Source: Pseudoscleropodium purum (taxonomy: Eukaryota; Streptophyta; Bryopsida; Hypnales; Brachytheciaceae). From it: a stretch of DNA of 64,000 nucleotides. The notes under the pieces were generated by a model that saw only the letters and a program-made list of their open reading frames with translations, was not told where the DNA came from and searched no databases. How positions within the stretch are numbered: the first letter of the stretch is position 1; every line of letters starts with the position of its first letter. The DNA lies in the NCBI GenBank assembly GCA_963969395.1, contig OZ017801.1:436501-500500 (forward strand), given 5' to 3'. Positions 1 to 10,635 of this stretch are shown in pieces. The position numbers were made by a program, and so were the translations under genes.

Positions 1-133
1 TCTACCCAATGAAAACTTAGTGTTTTATGTTGTAGTTTTAGCGCGGATCGCGCTAATCTGTATCGTAGAAGAGTACCTATAGTTTTCATTTCAGATACAG
101 TGCTCATTTTTGATGTACTTCTAATCTGAATAG

Positions 134-1467
134 TGTCAACCAAAGTGGACGCATTTTCCAAATTGTAAATCTGTTGTTTGCGACAGTGTAATATATCACT
201 TACATGTATTCTTGCCTCCACTTGAAATCGTAGGCCTTCCAAATCTTAGAGAATTGCTTCCAAAGTCTGAGTATCTTGTTGATCACTGTCAGTTGCCAGC
301 GGAATCATCCCTCTCGATTGAGGACGCTGAACCTTTGAATCATTCGCTAACGCGTCGTGAAGGACATGAGAAGCCTTCACATTCTCAAGTACCGAAGGTA
401 TGACGGTTCTCTCATCTTCTCATGACTTCATTAGACACAGTCAGTCATGGTTTTGTCGGTCCTGTGGCATACTTTCTTGGTTGATTTTACGTAGTTCCCC
501 ATCTCGGCCAGTTTCACGATCGTAACTAGCCTCAAACTCCTACGTTTCTTATCAGGAATCCGATCCTACACTAGCTCGTGAGGAGGAATCCAAGGGAGTG
601 CGCCGTTCATTGAGGTCGGGGGTGGCAGACAAGTGGATTAACGTCGTCCTAGACCTCAATGGCGTTCTATGCCTCTGCGAGGATTGGAAGTCAAAGGGGT
701 CAAGGTTGCAATTTAACCGGGACTCAGAGCCTCACTCTGCCATAGTGGCTGTAGTAGTTGGGCCCAAAGCCGTCTATGTCCGTCGAGATTGCACTCACTT
801 CTTGAAGGAGTTAGAGAAAATAGCAATCATCTCCGTGTGGAGCTCCATGAAAAAGTCTACCACGGAGGAAATCTGTGTATACCTTTTCCGAGAAGGAAGC
901 CTCCCCTTCCTAGTTCTTGGGCAGGACTCATGTAAGACGGTCAAGTGTAAGGATAAGTTCGGAAGGATGACCACTTATAAGGAACCTGGATCCAATAAGG
1001 ACTTGTTCCTCAAAAATGTTGAATTCCTCACTGCTGGCTTCCAGGGATCCTTCTCGCTGGATAATACAATCATAGTCGACGACAATCCTCACAAGCGTGT
1101 CATGAATAGCCCAGAGAATGTCATATTAGTGGATCCTTGGAATAATCGAGGGAATGGTGACAGGGACACGTTTCTTCTAGGGGTCCTACTTCCCTGGTTC
1201 CGACAATTGCACGACAGCCGAGACGTGGGGCTCAAGTCCTTCCGCCAAAATGTAAAATGGAAGATTGGAAAAAAAATGTTGTGCGAGGAGAGGGGTCGTC
1301 GAGAGTACGACAAACTAATGGCACTGGTCTGGGGTCACCTAGTGTTCTTAATTAGTGTTGCTTCCCGAGGTATGCAGCTCATTTTTATTTCGGCGATTAT
1401 ACTACATGTGCAACAGTTATCAGGTCATATATATGCGGCAGTTGCACTTCAGCAGGGGTCGCGCTAA
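134..1467 (+). CDS. FCP1/TIM50-like HAD-family phosphatase gene, 5' end outside or unresolved
   Basis: Two exons are visible. Exon a is open from 134 and ends at 397 (AAG|GTATGA). Exon b starts at 556 after ATCAG, in the same phase, so the intron is 398-555. No in-frame ATG is seen in exon a, so the start lies upstream. Exon b shows the HAD order of the NLI-interacting-factor/FCP1 family: motif I VVLDLNGVL, motif II ISVWSSM, and the C-terminal motif IIIVDDNPHKRV followed by a VDPW segment. The second Asp of the usual DxDG is Asn (DLNG). I recall this variant as common in plant FCP1-like proteins, so activity is uncertain. Known relatives dephosphorylate Ser/Thr in nuclear proteins or act as scaffolds. 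The 3' end of exon b is unclear. Its frame stays open to a stop at 1467, but a donor between about 1326 and 1370 probably joins it to the exon at 1619. Family assignment is good; exon limits are approximate. Confidence 0.7.
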
Positions 1468-1618
1468 TGTGTAGCATGTTATAATCTTCGTTTCAGTAGT
1501 CCGGAGTCCCTTTATTCATGTGTTACTAGAAGCGGCATGCTCTTAGGTGTCTGTAGTGATTTTGGGTGATGCAATTGTGGAGTGTTTCTCATGCTAATTT
1601 GGTTTCTATTTCTGTTAG

Positions 1619-2260
1619 ATGCAGAATATCCCGAGTGAAACTAGGCTCAATGCGGACATGCCTTGTCAAGCGTCGGAGGACTCCATCCTTGACTATGGAC
1701 AGTACGTTATTCTGAGTACGGGAAATTTCCTTTGCTCGGCGCCTACGCTAAATTCGTCCATGGACTTCTCCATCAAGAACATTGAGGACGGAGTGGTAAA
1801 TAGTCCTCCCAACAAGAAGGTGCGCCTACCCGTGTCGTGCTCGCCGTCTCCATTGCGTTCTAGGGAGGTTCAGGAGAAGTCAATGTCGCCAACTGTTTCG
1901 GAGAAAGGGACGCAAAGGAAGCTGTATGAAGATGCTAATTATTTGGTATCCACACCAGAAGTAAAGAAATCTATGCCTGTTGGACAACATCCAAGAAATG
2001 ATGCTCTCCCTGTTGTTGCACTCGCACTCCCACGTTGCCGTGCTCAAACTCAGGCAGGAAGACTAAAGAGGAAAGTCCTTAAGCCATCGAGTAGTCATTC
2101 GTCGACTCGTACTTGGAACGCATGGGAGGAGAGGTCGTTAAGAGTACAGAGGTGGGAATTCATTCGACAATGTAGGACAATCAATAAAGGAGGGTATAGT
2201 CGCGGACTGGAAATTCTGAAGGCCTTGGAGAAGATGAAGAATTCATCTCGTAGTTGTTAG
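1619..2260 (+). CDS. Probable last exon of the FCP1-like gene (basic, low-complexity C-terminal tail)
   Basis: An open frame of 213 codons starts right after a good acceptor (pyrimidine tract then TTAG, ending at 1618) and ends with TAG at 2258-2260. It is on the same strand and about 150 bases after the phosphatase exon. The protein is Ser-rich with basic clusters (NKKVRLP near residue 65; GRLKRKVLK near 146), which suggests a nuclear protein, and has no catalytic motif. The first codon is ATG, so it could also be a separate small gene. I prefer a C-terminal exon because the acceptor is phase 0 and the spacing is short. A phase-0 donor in the previous exon was not identified with certainty. 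Confidence 0.5.
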   Translation: MQNIPSETRLNADMPCQASEDSILDYGQYVILSTGNFLCSAPTLNSSMDFSIKNIEDGVVNSPPNKKVRLPVSCSPSPLRSREVQEKSMSPTVSEKGTQRKLYEDANYLVSTPEVKKSMPVGQHPRNDALPVVALALPRCRAQTQAGRLKRKVLKPSSSHSSTRTWNAWEERSLRVQRWEFIRQCRTINKGGYSRGLEILKALEKMKNSSRSC

Positions 2261-2504
2261 GTCTTGATTCTAGATGTAAAAAAACATTTTGGATGGATTC
2301 ATCCTAGAGTTACATTTGTAAGTATTGAAGTAATTCTATTAATAGTAATACGTGCCTCATAAATGCATGGTATTTCTGAAATCTTTATGTGCGCACTTGT
2401 TTTGAATGTCATGGCATTGAATTCCTAGGTGATTGAAGGCCTAGAGGCCTCTTTGTTTGTCACTTGTGCGCGTCAAAAGTTGCAAAGTTCTGGAATAAAG
2501 ACTC

Positions 2505-4260
2505 TCATTTCCTTGGAAAACTCCCAAAATAGTGAATATAATGTTTGTAGAGAAAATGCCCGTGTATTGAGAATGTCCTTGCATTAACAAAGCCTTTGTA
2601 TTCAAAATTTCCTTGTAAGAAAAGTTCTCTTGTTATAAAAATTTCTAGGAGTGAAAATGGCCTTGTAGTGAAAATGCCTTCATACAAAAAATGGCCTTGT
2701 AGATGAATTGGATGTGTAGTCAAATTACTCTTGTAGAGAAAATGCCCTTACAATAAAAATGTATTTGTATAAAAGAAGCCCTCGTATTGGGAATACCCAT
2801 ACATTGAAAAAGCCGTTATAGTGAAATTGCCCGTATCATTGGGCATTCAAGGAGTGAAATTTCCCTCGTAGTGATATTGCTTTTGTGCTAAACATGCCCT
2901 TTTAGTAAAAGTGCTCTTGTAGTAAAAATGCCCTCGTATTCAAATTTTCCTTTTAGTGAAGTTGCCCTTGTAATAAACCTTTCTAGGAATGAAATTGCCC
3001 TTGTTGTCAAATTGCTCTTGTGGTAAGAATGCTCTCCAATTGAAAATGCCATTGTAGAAAAACTTACCCTTGTCAGGGTTGACAGGACGTCCGGACGCGG
3101 ACGCTGTATCCGTAGCGTCCGCTGACATTCGCGTCCCGGCGGACGCAGCATCCGCCTGTCCGCCCGATTACGGCCGTCCAATCGACGCGCGAACTGATCT
3201 GGTCCGCACGATCTGGGCATCCGCCTCGAGCGGTCGAGCCGTCCGCCCCGCCCGTCCGCTTTTCGACGGCAGTCGGGACGCTGCGTCCGCTAGCATCTGG
3301 ACGTCCGGACGCTATTTTGGGGCGGACGTTGAAATTCGTAAACCCTGGCCTTTGTTGATAAATTGCATGTGTAATAAAGTTGCTCTTGTAATGAAAAGAC
3401 CATTGTAGTGAAAATGCCCTTGTAGTAAAAGAGCTTTTGTATCAAAAATGCCCTTATTTTGAAAAGGCCTACATATTGAATAGCCCTTGAAGTGAAATTG
3501 CCCGTATAATAAAAAATTTGAGTAAAATTGCTCTTGTAGTCAAATGGCTCTTGTGGTGAAAATGCCCTTGTATTGTAAATGCTCGCATATGGAAAAAGCC
3601 CTTCTAGTGAAATTGGGCTTGTAATAAAATTTTGATGGAGTGAAATTGCCCTCGTAGTCAAATTGCACTTGTGGTGAAAATATCCTTGTTTAAGAAAAAT
3701 GCAATCGTATTGAAAATGCCCACATATTGAAAATGCCCACATATTGAAAGAGCCCTTGGAGTACAATTGCCCTTGTAATAAGAATTTCTATGAGTGAAAT
3801 TGGCCTTGTAGTCGAATTGCTCTCATGGTAAAAATGCCCTTGTAGTGAAAATGGCCTTGTTGATGAAAATGCTCTTGTAAGAAAAGTTTTTGGGAAAGCA
3901 ATTACCCTTGGAGTAAAATTGCTCTCGTCTTGCAATTGCTCTATGTAATAAACAATTGTACGAGTGAAATTGCCCTTGTGATAAAGTTGCTCACGTGGTG
4001 AAAATTCCCTTGTATTAAAAATGTTCTCATATTGAAAGTGCCCTTGTAGTGATAATGTCTTTATAATCAAAATATCTAGAAATGAAATCACCCTTGTAGT
4101 AAATAATTTCTTGAGGTGAAAATGCCTTTGTATTGAAAATGCCCTTGTAGTGAAATTGCCCATGTAGAGAAAATACCCTAGTTCATGAATTGTTTGGGTA
4201 GTAAAATTGCTCTTGTGGTGATAATGCCCTTGTATTGGAAATGCCCTTGTAATGATCACT
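2505..4260 (-). repeat. 17-bp minisatellite array, minus orientation
   Basis: The region is a diverged tandem array of a 17-bp unit, reading TACAAGGGCATTTTCAC on the minus strand. Variant units follow in a loose higher order: plain unit, CACAAGAGCAA type, TACAAGGGTGA type, then CTCCTAGAAATTTTTA type. The unit is not a multiple of 3 and has few stop codons, so it gives long meaningless open frames whose translation repeats every 17 residues. I do not annotate genes in it. A GC-rich miniature element interrupts it at 3074-3347. Confidence 0.9.
3074..3347 (+). mobile_element. hAT-type miniature element copy M1 (GC-rich, CGGACG motifs)
   Basis: A 274-bp GC-rich block sits in the AT-rich array. 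It begins CAGGGTTGACAGGACG and ends GTAAACCCTG, the inverted complement of CAGGGTTTAC, which gives terminal inverted repeats. The flanking 8-mers ACCCTTGT and GCCTTTGT agree at 6 of 8 positions, consistent with an 8-bp target duplication inside the GCCCTTGT unit. CAGGG ends and 8-bp duplications are the hAT signature. It has no coding capacity. Confidence 0.75.
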
Positions 4261-4795
4261 CTCCAAATTTTTTATTACAAAGGCAATTTAACTACAAGTA
4301 CGTTTCAATACAAGGGCATTTTCAACGCACAGGGATTTTCACCCCGAGAGTATGTTTAGTACAAGGGCCACTTCACTCCCAAAAATTTTAACTACAAGGG
4401 CAATTTCAATACAAGGGCATTATCACTACAAGGGAATTTTCACACGAGGATAATCTTACTATGAGGGCAATTTCAATACATGAGAATTTTGAAAACTAGG
4501 GCATTTTTAATACAAGGGTGTTTTCAGCATGGGAGAAGTTTTAATTCAAGTGTGATTTCACTCCTAGAAATTTTCATTATAAGGGCATTATTACCACAAG
4601 GGCATTTTCAGTACAAGGACAATTTTATTGCATAAGCAATTTATCAACAAGGGCATTTTCACTCCATGAGCATATTCACTACATTGGCATTTTTTCTACA
4701 ATGGAATTTTCACCATTAGAGCAATTTGACTACAAGGGCAATTTCACTCCTAGAAACTTTTATTACGAGGGCTTTTTCACTACAAGGTCTCCCTC
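4261..4795 (+). repeat. 17-bp minisatellite array, plus orientation, left segment
   Basis: This is the same 17-bp unit as at 2505-4260 but on the opposite strand (TACAAGGGCATTTTCA reads on +). The switch lies in about 15 bases near 4262. The array is broken at 4795 by the nested element pair and resumes at 8926 on the same strand, with CCCTC on both sides of the insertion. Confidence 0.85.
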
Positions 4796-5047
4796 TGTCG
4801 CAGCACAGGGCAGGTCAATTCCCCATTATACTCACAAAAATCACTCTAGAGTATAACTAAGTGACTCTAAAGATCGAACCCACGAGATCCTGTGAAGTAT
4901 CTAGCTCTATTAAGTAGTTAAGCTCAGTCTGTATGCCAATCTTACTTTCCGGTCCTAGATCTAGAACCAGAAATACCAACACACCGAATAACTACAGACC
5001 GGATTACTCCTTCTTCCGGTCCTACTAATTATCCGGTCCATACAAAT

Positions 5048-8000
5048 TGTCGCAGCACAGGGCAGGTCAATTCCCCATTATACTCACAAAAATCGCTCTA
5101 GAGTATAACTAAGTGACTCTAAAGATCGAACCCACGAGATCCTGTGAAGTATCTAGCTCTATTAAGCAGTTAAGCTCAGTCAGTATGCCAATCTTACTTT
5201 CCGGTCCTAGATCTAGAACCAGAAATACTACCACACCGGGTAACTACAGACCGGATTACTCCTTCTTCCGGTCCTACTAACTATCCGGTCCGTACAAACA
5301 CCCAAATCCCAGGATCTCACAACTTCCGATCCTAGAAATCCGTCCTGACCAATCCGGTCGGGATGGTCATCCTCTACTCGTAATCCTATCCGGTTTGGTT
5401 TTGCCTCTGTTTCACCATCAGAGGGGTCGTCGCTTAATTTTGAGAGTGGTAGGCCCACCACTCCTTCCGTGACTTATAGTGGCTGAAGACCCACTGTCCT
5501 ACTTCCTAAACTCCTAAGCTAATCCGGATCCGGTTTGGTCCTTCACAACAACCCAGATAGCAATCCGGGTCGTAGGTCACACAAAGACCCCACACTCGAC
5601 CCTCTCGTACTACAACGACCTTGATGCTACTTCCGATCCGTGCGAAGACAGGTGGTTACAAGTGCACCCGTCCGTTCCAACATCAACTAAAGTTCTTCCG
5701 TTACCCATACAGGTGGTGAGACCTCACAGGAGATCGGACACTCGACCGGATTTCCCACCCGGGAGTTCTAGCGCAGCTAAGGAATCCCTCCCTACCCGCC
5801 TAGCCTAACAACGGCTTTCTCACCCGGAATCTCAAACTCTAGACGTGCTGAGGAACTAAGTTCACTCCCAACTCTTCGGTACCTACTCACATGCACCTTG
5901 GATCGGAAAATAAACACCAAGGGGAGAAATCACTTACAAACTCACTCGTACTATCCTAACTCCACATCATACAATCCTGTCGCGCTGGAGAGAGACACAC
6001 AATGAAGAGAATAGAAAGGTACAAGAAATTTGTAAAATGAACAACTCCCAATTCCCATCTCAGGAACCGATTTATATACAAAGGGTCAAAACCCTAAAAG
6101 CACAAAAAGGAGCGAAAAACCCGTGGGGGTCCGCCGCCACCTAAATCTAACTTCCGGTCTAACCTAATACTGTTGAGCCGGATCCGGATCCGGATCCGCT
6201 CCTACTCCTAACTGAAATTAAAATCCTATCTACCCTACAACTCTAGATCCTATCGTCGGGCTTCCGACCTCCGGGACTAGCTCCTCGAAGACTTCGCTCA
6301 AATTCCGGACCCGTTCCCCCTCCGCAGGATTCGGTCCGGGTGGAGACTCCAGGTCGATGGTGATATCCGGTCTCGTGCCCGGAGTCCCAGTCCGTGCAGA
6401 CTTCTTGGACTCAGGAGTCCAATCCTTCCTGTCCTTCGCCATAGTTGCATCCGGAAAGAGGTCCGGTAGAGAGATGTCCGAAAGGTGAATACCTTTGTCG
6501 CACGTCGCTCCCGTCAGCTTCCAGCTGCTCTCCTCGATCCGGTCCGCTGCCTTCCGCCCCTCCACCATTGCCGTCTCCACCTGCTCGGCGAAGTCCGCGA
6601 GAATCCGGACCATCCGGGAACCGGATAGTTTCTTCTCTTCGTGGATCTTCTCATCGAAGAGCTTCGCCTTGGCCGCTGCCGTTCCGGTCTCTCCCAGGAC
6701 CGTCTTGATCTGCTCGGCCACCTTCCGAGTCTCCTCCGCCATCTCCCGAGCGGCCGTCACGTCTTCCTGATAGGCGAAAAGTGTTGCCTTCAGTTTATCT
6801 ACCTCCTCCTGCAACCGGCGGATCTCGGCTTCCTGCTTCCGGGTCTCTTCCGGATTCGTGATGCATTGCGCCACTTGTTCCGCCAAGTTGCTGTCCGGTG
6901 CAGCACCCACCAACTTGCCGATTGCCGCAAGCGTCCTGTGCTTCACCTCCCAATCCGCCCTGATGTTGCAGAGGACGTTGATCAGACCGTTGAACGGATC
7001 TTGCATATCCGGATCTCCCCCGGAATTGGTCTTCTCGGCTTCCGGTTTCTCCTCCGGGGCCGGTTTGTCTTGACCGGGAGGCGTCCCGCGCTTGTGTGGA
7101 GGCGTCAGCTTCTGTCGCTTGATCGGCGGCATCGGCTCCTCCTCTTCCTCGCTGGACTCCCGGTCTGACTCGGAATCGGATTCCGCTTCGTCATCCGTCT
7201 CCGACTCCCCATACTTTAGGAGCACTTCCTGCGTCTTCCACGCCTTCTCCTCTATGTTGGTGAGGACTTGGTTCTCCCGATAGAGGTGGAAGAGGTAAGG
7301 GCACACTGGAGTGGCCCTTTTCTTCCCAACCCTACTAACAAGCTGGGCCACGAGATCGGAAATGATCCGTGCCCAGTCCACTTTCCGGGTACCACTGAGG
7401 GCACCGAAAATGGTGTTGCCGAGGGTGATCGTCACCCTGGTCGGCTTTTCCGGGTGAAGAACCGGAACCAGGAATTGCAGGAGCCGACGGTGTCGGTCGT
7501 CCAAGCAATCCTCGACCGCGTATCCGTCCTTCGGGTTGACGGCTCCCTTGAACTTCCCTCGGACAAACTCATCCTTCCGGCTCGCCATTCCCAAACCTCC
7601 TGCCCGGAAACCGTAAACCGCTCTCCACATCCCCTCGTTCCAGCTGACGGGAGCTCCCCTCACGGTGTTGTCAAACTGGTTGGACAACTTTCCGAGGAGC
7701 TCCTTGACCATTCTCTCCTCCCTAAAACCCCAAGGTTTCTCGGCAAACCCTACGCAACCCATGGATTTGAGATCCTCCATGAGTTGAGATTTTTCCGGCT
7801 CTGTGGAGGGAATAACCGGAATGACTTTCCGGAGCTTCACCTCGCCTCCAGAGGGACTCGCTTGTCTCGACCTACGTAGCTGAGGCATTCCCACTCACAT
7901 CTACCTCACTCTCTCCTAGCCGCACGTCCCGTTCCTCACTTCCTCTCTCCGATCTCAACCGGAAGCAGAACAGACAAAACACAAACGCTCAGACGCACAA

Positions 8001-8332
8001 ACGACAAAAACTCAACCGCGCACGCTCAAGGTCGAGTTTCTAAAAGGGGGTGCAACAGTGAAAGCTCCTCCTTTTATAGTCCCTGGACCCTTTCCGGTTT
8101 ACCATCATAATCCGGTTCATCATCATCATCCATTCCTAGACCTAATCCGTGTTACATTCTGTTTCCGTCGTTAGTTACTCCTGACCGGATTAGATCCAAG
8201 AAGCCCACTACTTCACGTTCCGTGCTAATTCTGAGTTTTCCTTTCCCACCTAATCGGATCCGGTTAGCTAATGACTAGTTTCCGTTCCTATTTGGGTGTA
8301 TACTAAGAAAATCAAAATTCTAAGCTGCGACA
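5048..8332 (-). mobile_element. Family A element E2 (full length, 3285 bp, inside E1)
   Basis: A complete copy with 9-bp terminal inverted repeats TGTCGCAGC/GCTGCGACA, beginning TGT and ending ACA. The flanks are CAAAT on the left and CAAAC on the right (4 of 5 identical). On the minus strand the order is: 5' end (8332), TATA-type promoter, ORF (7888-6230), second TATA-like motif (TATATAAATCGG near 6075), about 1 kb of conserved non-coding sequence, 3' end (5048). Confidence 0.92.
6230..7888 (-). CDS. Family A element protein, intact 552-codon ORF (E2)
   Basis: The chosen start is the ATG at 7886-7888 (MPQLRRSRQ); the frame is open two codons further to a GTG, but ATG fits a eukaryote. Visible parts, in residues: a basic N-terminus; a compact region at about 30-215 ending in PVCPYLFHLYRENQV; an acidic tract at about 230-253; a basic NLS-like stretch PIKRQKLTPPHKR near 257-269; a heptad-rich coiled coil at about 345-400; and a Pro/Asp-rich tail with ITIDLESPP. 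There are no RT, integrase, RNase H, DDE transposase, zinc-knuckle or protease motifs. The 130-210 segment loosely recalls the 'putative plant transposon protein' / Athila ORF1-type domain, which is inference only. The function is unknown; nuclear localisation and self-association are plausible. Confidence 0.8.
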   Translation of the reverse strand: MPQLRRSRQASPSGGEVKLRKVIPVIPSTEPEKSQLMEDLKSMGCVGFAEKPWGFREERMVKELLGKLSNQFDNTVRGAPVSWNEGMWRAVYGFRAGGLGMASRKDEFVRGKFKGAVNPKDGYAVEDCLDDRHRRLLQFLVPVLHPEKPTRVTITLGNTIFGALSGTRKVDWARIISDLVAQLVSRVGKKRATPVCPYLFHLYRENQVLTNIEEKAWKTQEVLLKYGESETDDEAESDSESDRESSEEEEEPMPPIKRQKLTPPHKRGTPPGQDKPAPEEKPEAEKTNSGGDPDMQDPFNGLINVLCNIRADWEVKHRTLAAIGKLVGAAPDSNLAEQVAQCITNPEETRKQEAEIRRLQEEVDKLKATLFAYQEDVTAAREMAEETRKVAEQIKTVLGETGTAAAKAKLFDEKIHEEKKLSGSRMVRILADFAEQVETAMVEGRKAADRIEESSWKLTGATCDKGIHLSDISLPDLFPDATMAKDRKDWTPESKKSARTGTPGTRPDITIDLESPPGPNPAEGERVRNLSEVFEELVPEVGSPTIGSRVVG

Positions 8333-8925
8333 CAAACCCTAGGCAACCCATGGATTTGAGATCCTCCATGAGTTGAGACTTTTCCGGCTCTGTGGAGGGA
8401 ATAACCGGAATGACTTTCCGGAGTTTCACCTCGCCTCCAGAGGGACTCGCTGGTCTTGACCTACGTAGCGGCGGCATTCCCACTGCAATCTATCTCACTC
8501 TCTCCTAGCCGCATGTCCCGTTCCTCACGTTCTCTCTCTGATCTCAACCGGAATCGAAACAAGCAGAACACAAACACAAAAACTCAACCGCGCGCTCTCA
8601 AGGTCGAGTTTCTAAAAAGGGGGTGCAACAGTGAAAGCTCCTCCTTATATAGTCTCTGGACCCTTTCCGGTTTGATCATCATGAATCCGGTTCACCATCA
8701 TAATCCGGTTCATCATCATAATCCGGTCCTAGACCTAATCCGTGTTGCATTCCGTTTCCGTCGTTAGTTACTCCTGACTGGATTAGATCCAAGAGGCCCA
8801 CTACTTCACGTTCCGTGCTAATTTTGAGTTTTCCTTCTCCACCTTATCGGATCCGGTTCCCTAATGGCTAGTTTCCGTTCCTATTTTGGTGTATACTAAG
8901 AAAATCAAAATTTTAAGCTGCGACA

Positions 8926-9857
8926 CCCTCAATATGTGAACATTTTCATTACAAAGGCGTTTTCACTACACGGGCATCTTGACTACAAGGGCCTTTTCAC
9001 CACAAGAGCAAGTTTATTACAAGGGTGATTTCACTTCTAGAGATTTTTTATTACAAGGGCATTTTCAATACAAGTACAATTCACTACAAGGGGATTTTCA
9101 CCACGAGAGCAAGTTTAGTATGAGGGCCATTTCACTCCTTGAAAGTTTAATAACAAGCGCATTTTTGGTACAATGGCATATTTGGGATACATGGGCATTT
9201 TGGGAACTAAGGCATTTTCATTCCAAGGGCATTTTCACCACAAGAGCAATCTTACTACAAGGGTGATTTCACTCTTAGAAAATTTCATAATAAGGGCATT
9301 AGCACTACAAGGGCATCTTCAATCCAAGGGTATTTTCAATACAAAGGCGTTTTCACCACGTGAGCAATTTTACCACGAGGGCAATTTCACTTCCAGAAGT
9401 TTTTATTTCCAAGACATAATCACTATAAAGGCATTTTCAATACAAGGGCATTTTAGGCATGAAAGCAATTTGACCATGAGGGCAATTTTACTGCCAGAAA
9501 TTTCTATTACAAAAGCAATTCTACTACAAGGGATTTTTAAATACAAGGGCGGCTTAACTACAACAACATTTTGAATCTAAAGGCATTTTCAGTACAAAGG
9601 CAGTTTTAGTACAAGGGCATATTGACTCCTAGAACGTCTTTCCTACAATGGCATCTTTACTTTGTGGTCACTTTTAGCACAAGGGTATTTTAATTTTGAG
9701 GCCATTTGGACTCCAAGGGCATTTTAAGTCTATGGACATTTGGAGTCCAAGGTCATTTTCAATCCTAGGGCATTTTTACTATAGGAGCATTTTCACTACA
9801 AGGGCATTTTCACAAACAAGGCATTTTTACTGCAAGGGCGGTTTGACTTCCCGGCAT
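8926..9857 (+). repeat. 17-bp minisatellite array, plus orientation, right segment
   Basis: The array continues after the E1/E2 insertion with units such as TACAAGGGCATTTTCAC, in the same orientation as 4261-4795. It ends near 9857 at the edge of a diverged element fragment. The frames inside it are repeat artefacts. Confidence 0.88.
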
Positions 9858-10635
9858 TTAGAATGGAGCTCCTCGCACGATGTTATTGAACTCATTGGAC
9901 ACCTTGACCAAGAGTTCCTTCACCATCCATTCCTCCCTAAAGCCTCAGGATTTTTGCATAAACCCTTGACAACCCATAACGATGAGATTGTCCATGAGCT
10001 GGGACTTTTCCGGTTCCGTCAAGGGAATAACCGGAATGACTTTTTGGAGCTTCACCTCGTCTGTGGAACCGGTTGGTTTTGGCCTTGTCCTGCGTAGCTA
10101 CAGCATGGGCACAGATCTTTCCACTCTGAACCTTTCCGATCCTACCTCACTCTCTTCTAGTTCCTCTCTTTCTCTCTCTGATCTCAACTGGAAAATCCAA
10201 ACCTGCAACCCACACGTTTAAATACTATCGTGCCTTACACACTCATATGGAAGTTCACACACACAACACTATGTTGTGAAAGCGGGCAAAAAGCGCTCCA
10301 AGTCAACTCTAGAAATCGAGGAGAGAAAGGAGTGAAACTGGGAAGACCAACCCTTATATAGTCCCAAGATCCCAGATTTGTCATCATGACTTTTTCCGGT
10401 CCGGTCCTTTGCAATCCAATCATACCCTAATCCGATCTAGAAGAGGATCCGGATAGGATTCCGTTCCGGTCTAAATTCACTTTCTAACTGGCTAAGATCC
10501 AATTGGCCTACTACCTCATTTTTCTAGTTTATTTTTGGTTTTCTTCTGCTTCCTAATTGGATCCGGATTCCTAACCACTGGTTTCCATTCCAATTCCTAC
10601 ATAAATAAATAAAATCAGAAATTCACGTTGCGACA
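9858..10635 (-). mobile_element. Diverged family A relative (A'), 5' fragment
   Basis: On the minus strand it starts TGTCGCAACGTGAATTTC at 10635, close to the family A 5' end. It contains a TATA-like TATATAAGG (around 10355) and then an ORF start related to family A (VKLQKVIPVIP, FREEWMVKELL), with an in-frame stop. It stops abruptly at about 9858 against the minisatellite, so the 3' two thirds are missing and no target duplication can be seen. It is clearly more diverged than E1-E7 and so represents another subfamily. Confidence 0.75.

Larger units (their letters stand above)
4796..8925 (-). mobile_element. Family A element E1 (outer, internally deleted, contains E2)
   Basis: The left end starts TGTCGCAGCACAGGG and the right end finishes TTTTAAGCTGCGACA. 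CCCTC flanks both sides (4791-4795 and 8926-8930), a perfect 5-bp duplication. Without the inserted E2 only about 840 bp remain: the 3' terminal 252 bp (4796-5047) and the 5' terminal part with the ORF start (8333-8925). Compared with full copies, about 2.46 kb are missing. The missing segment would be bounded by the shared word CAAA on both sides, which suggests a microhomology deletion. The remaining N-terminus reads MPPLRRSRPASPS, as in E3, so it is an older subgroup. Confidence 0.88.

Noticed and set aside
1..133. Similarity of the first 130 bases to the intron near 1450-1520 (both have TCGCGCTAAT and a TTTCAG)
   Set aside because: Only about 10-25 bases agree; too little to claim a tandem gene duplication without sequence left of the window.
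2505..4259. Several 100-190-codon frames with repeated TTRAFS/LQGHF-like peptides
   Set aside because: They are translations of a 17-bp tandem repeat; the peptide period of 17 residues follows from 3 x 17 bases. No start context or splice signals.
6445..7879. Long open frames on the strand opposite to the element ORF (for example a 203-codon frame in E2, repeated in E5)
   Set aside because: They repeat in every copy only because they mirror the GC-rich, codon-biased element ORF. They start at no conserved promoter and break where the real ORF stays open.
4796..8925. Classification of the TGTCGCAGC elements as hAT, Mutator or CACTA transposons
   Set aside because: Target duplications are 5 bp, not 8, 9-11 or 3 bp, and the ends do not start with CAGGG or CACTA.
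4796..8925. E1 and E2 read as a tandem LTR pair with an internal region
   Set aside because: E2 is complete with its own ends and flanks, and E1 has its own CCCTC duplication outside E2. The order of E1 parts fits nested insertion, not LTR-internal-LTR.
2505..9857. CRISPR-like array of short repeats
   Set aside because: Units are contiguous and degenerate, without unique spacers, and the sequence is eukaryotic. It is a minisatellite.
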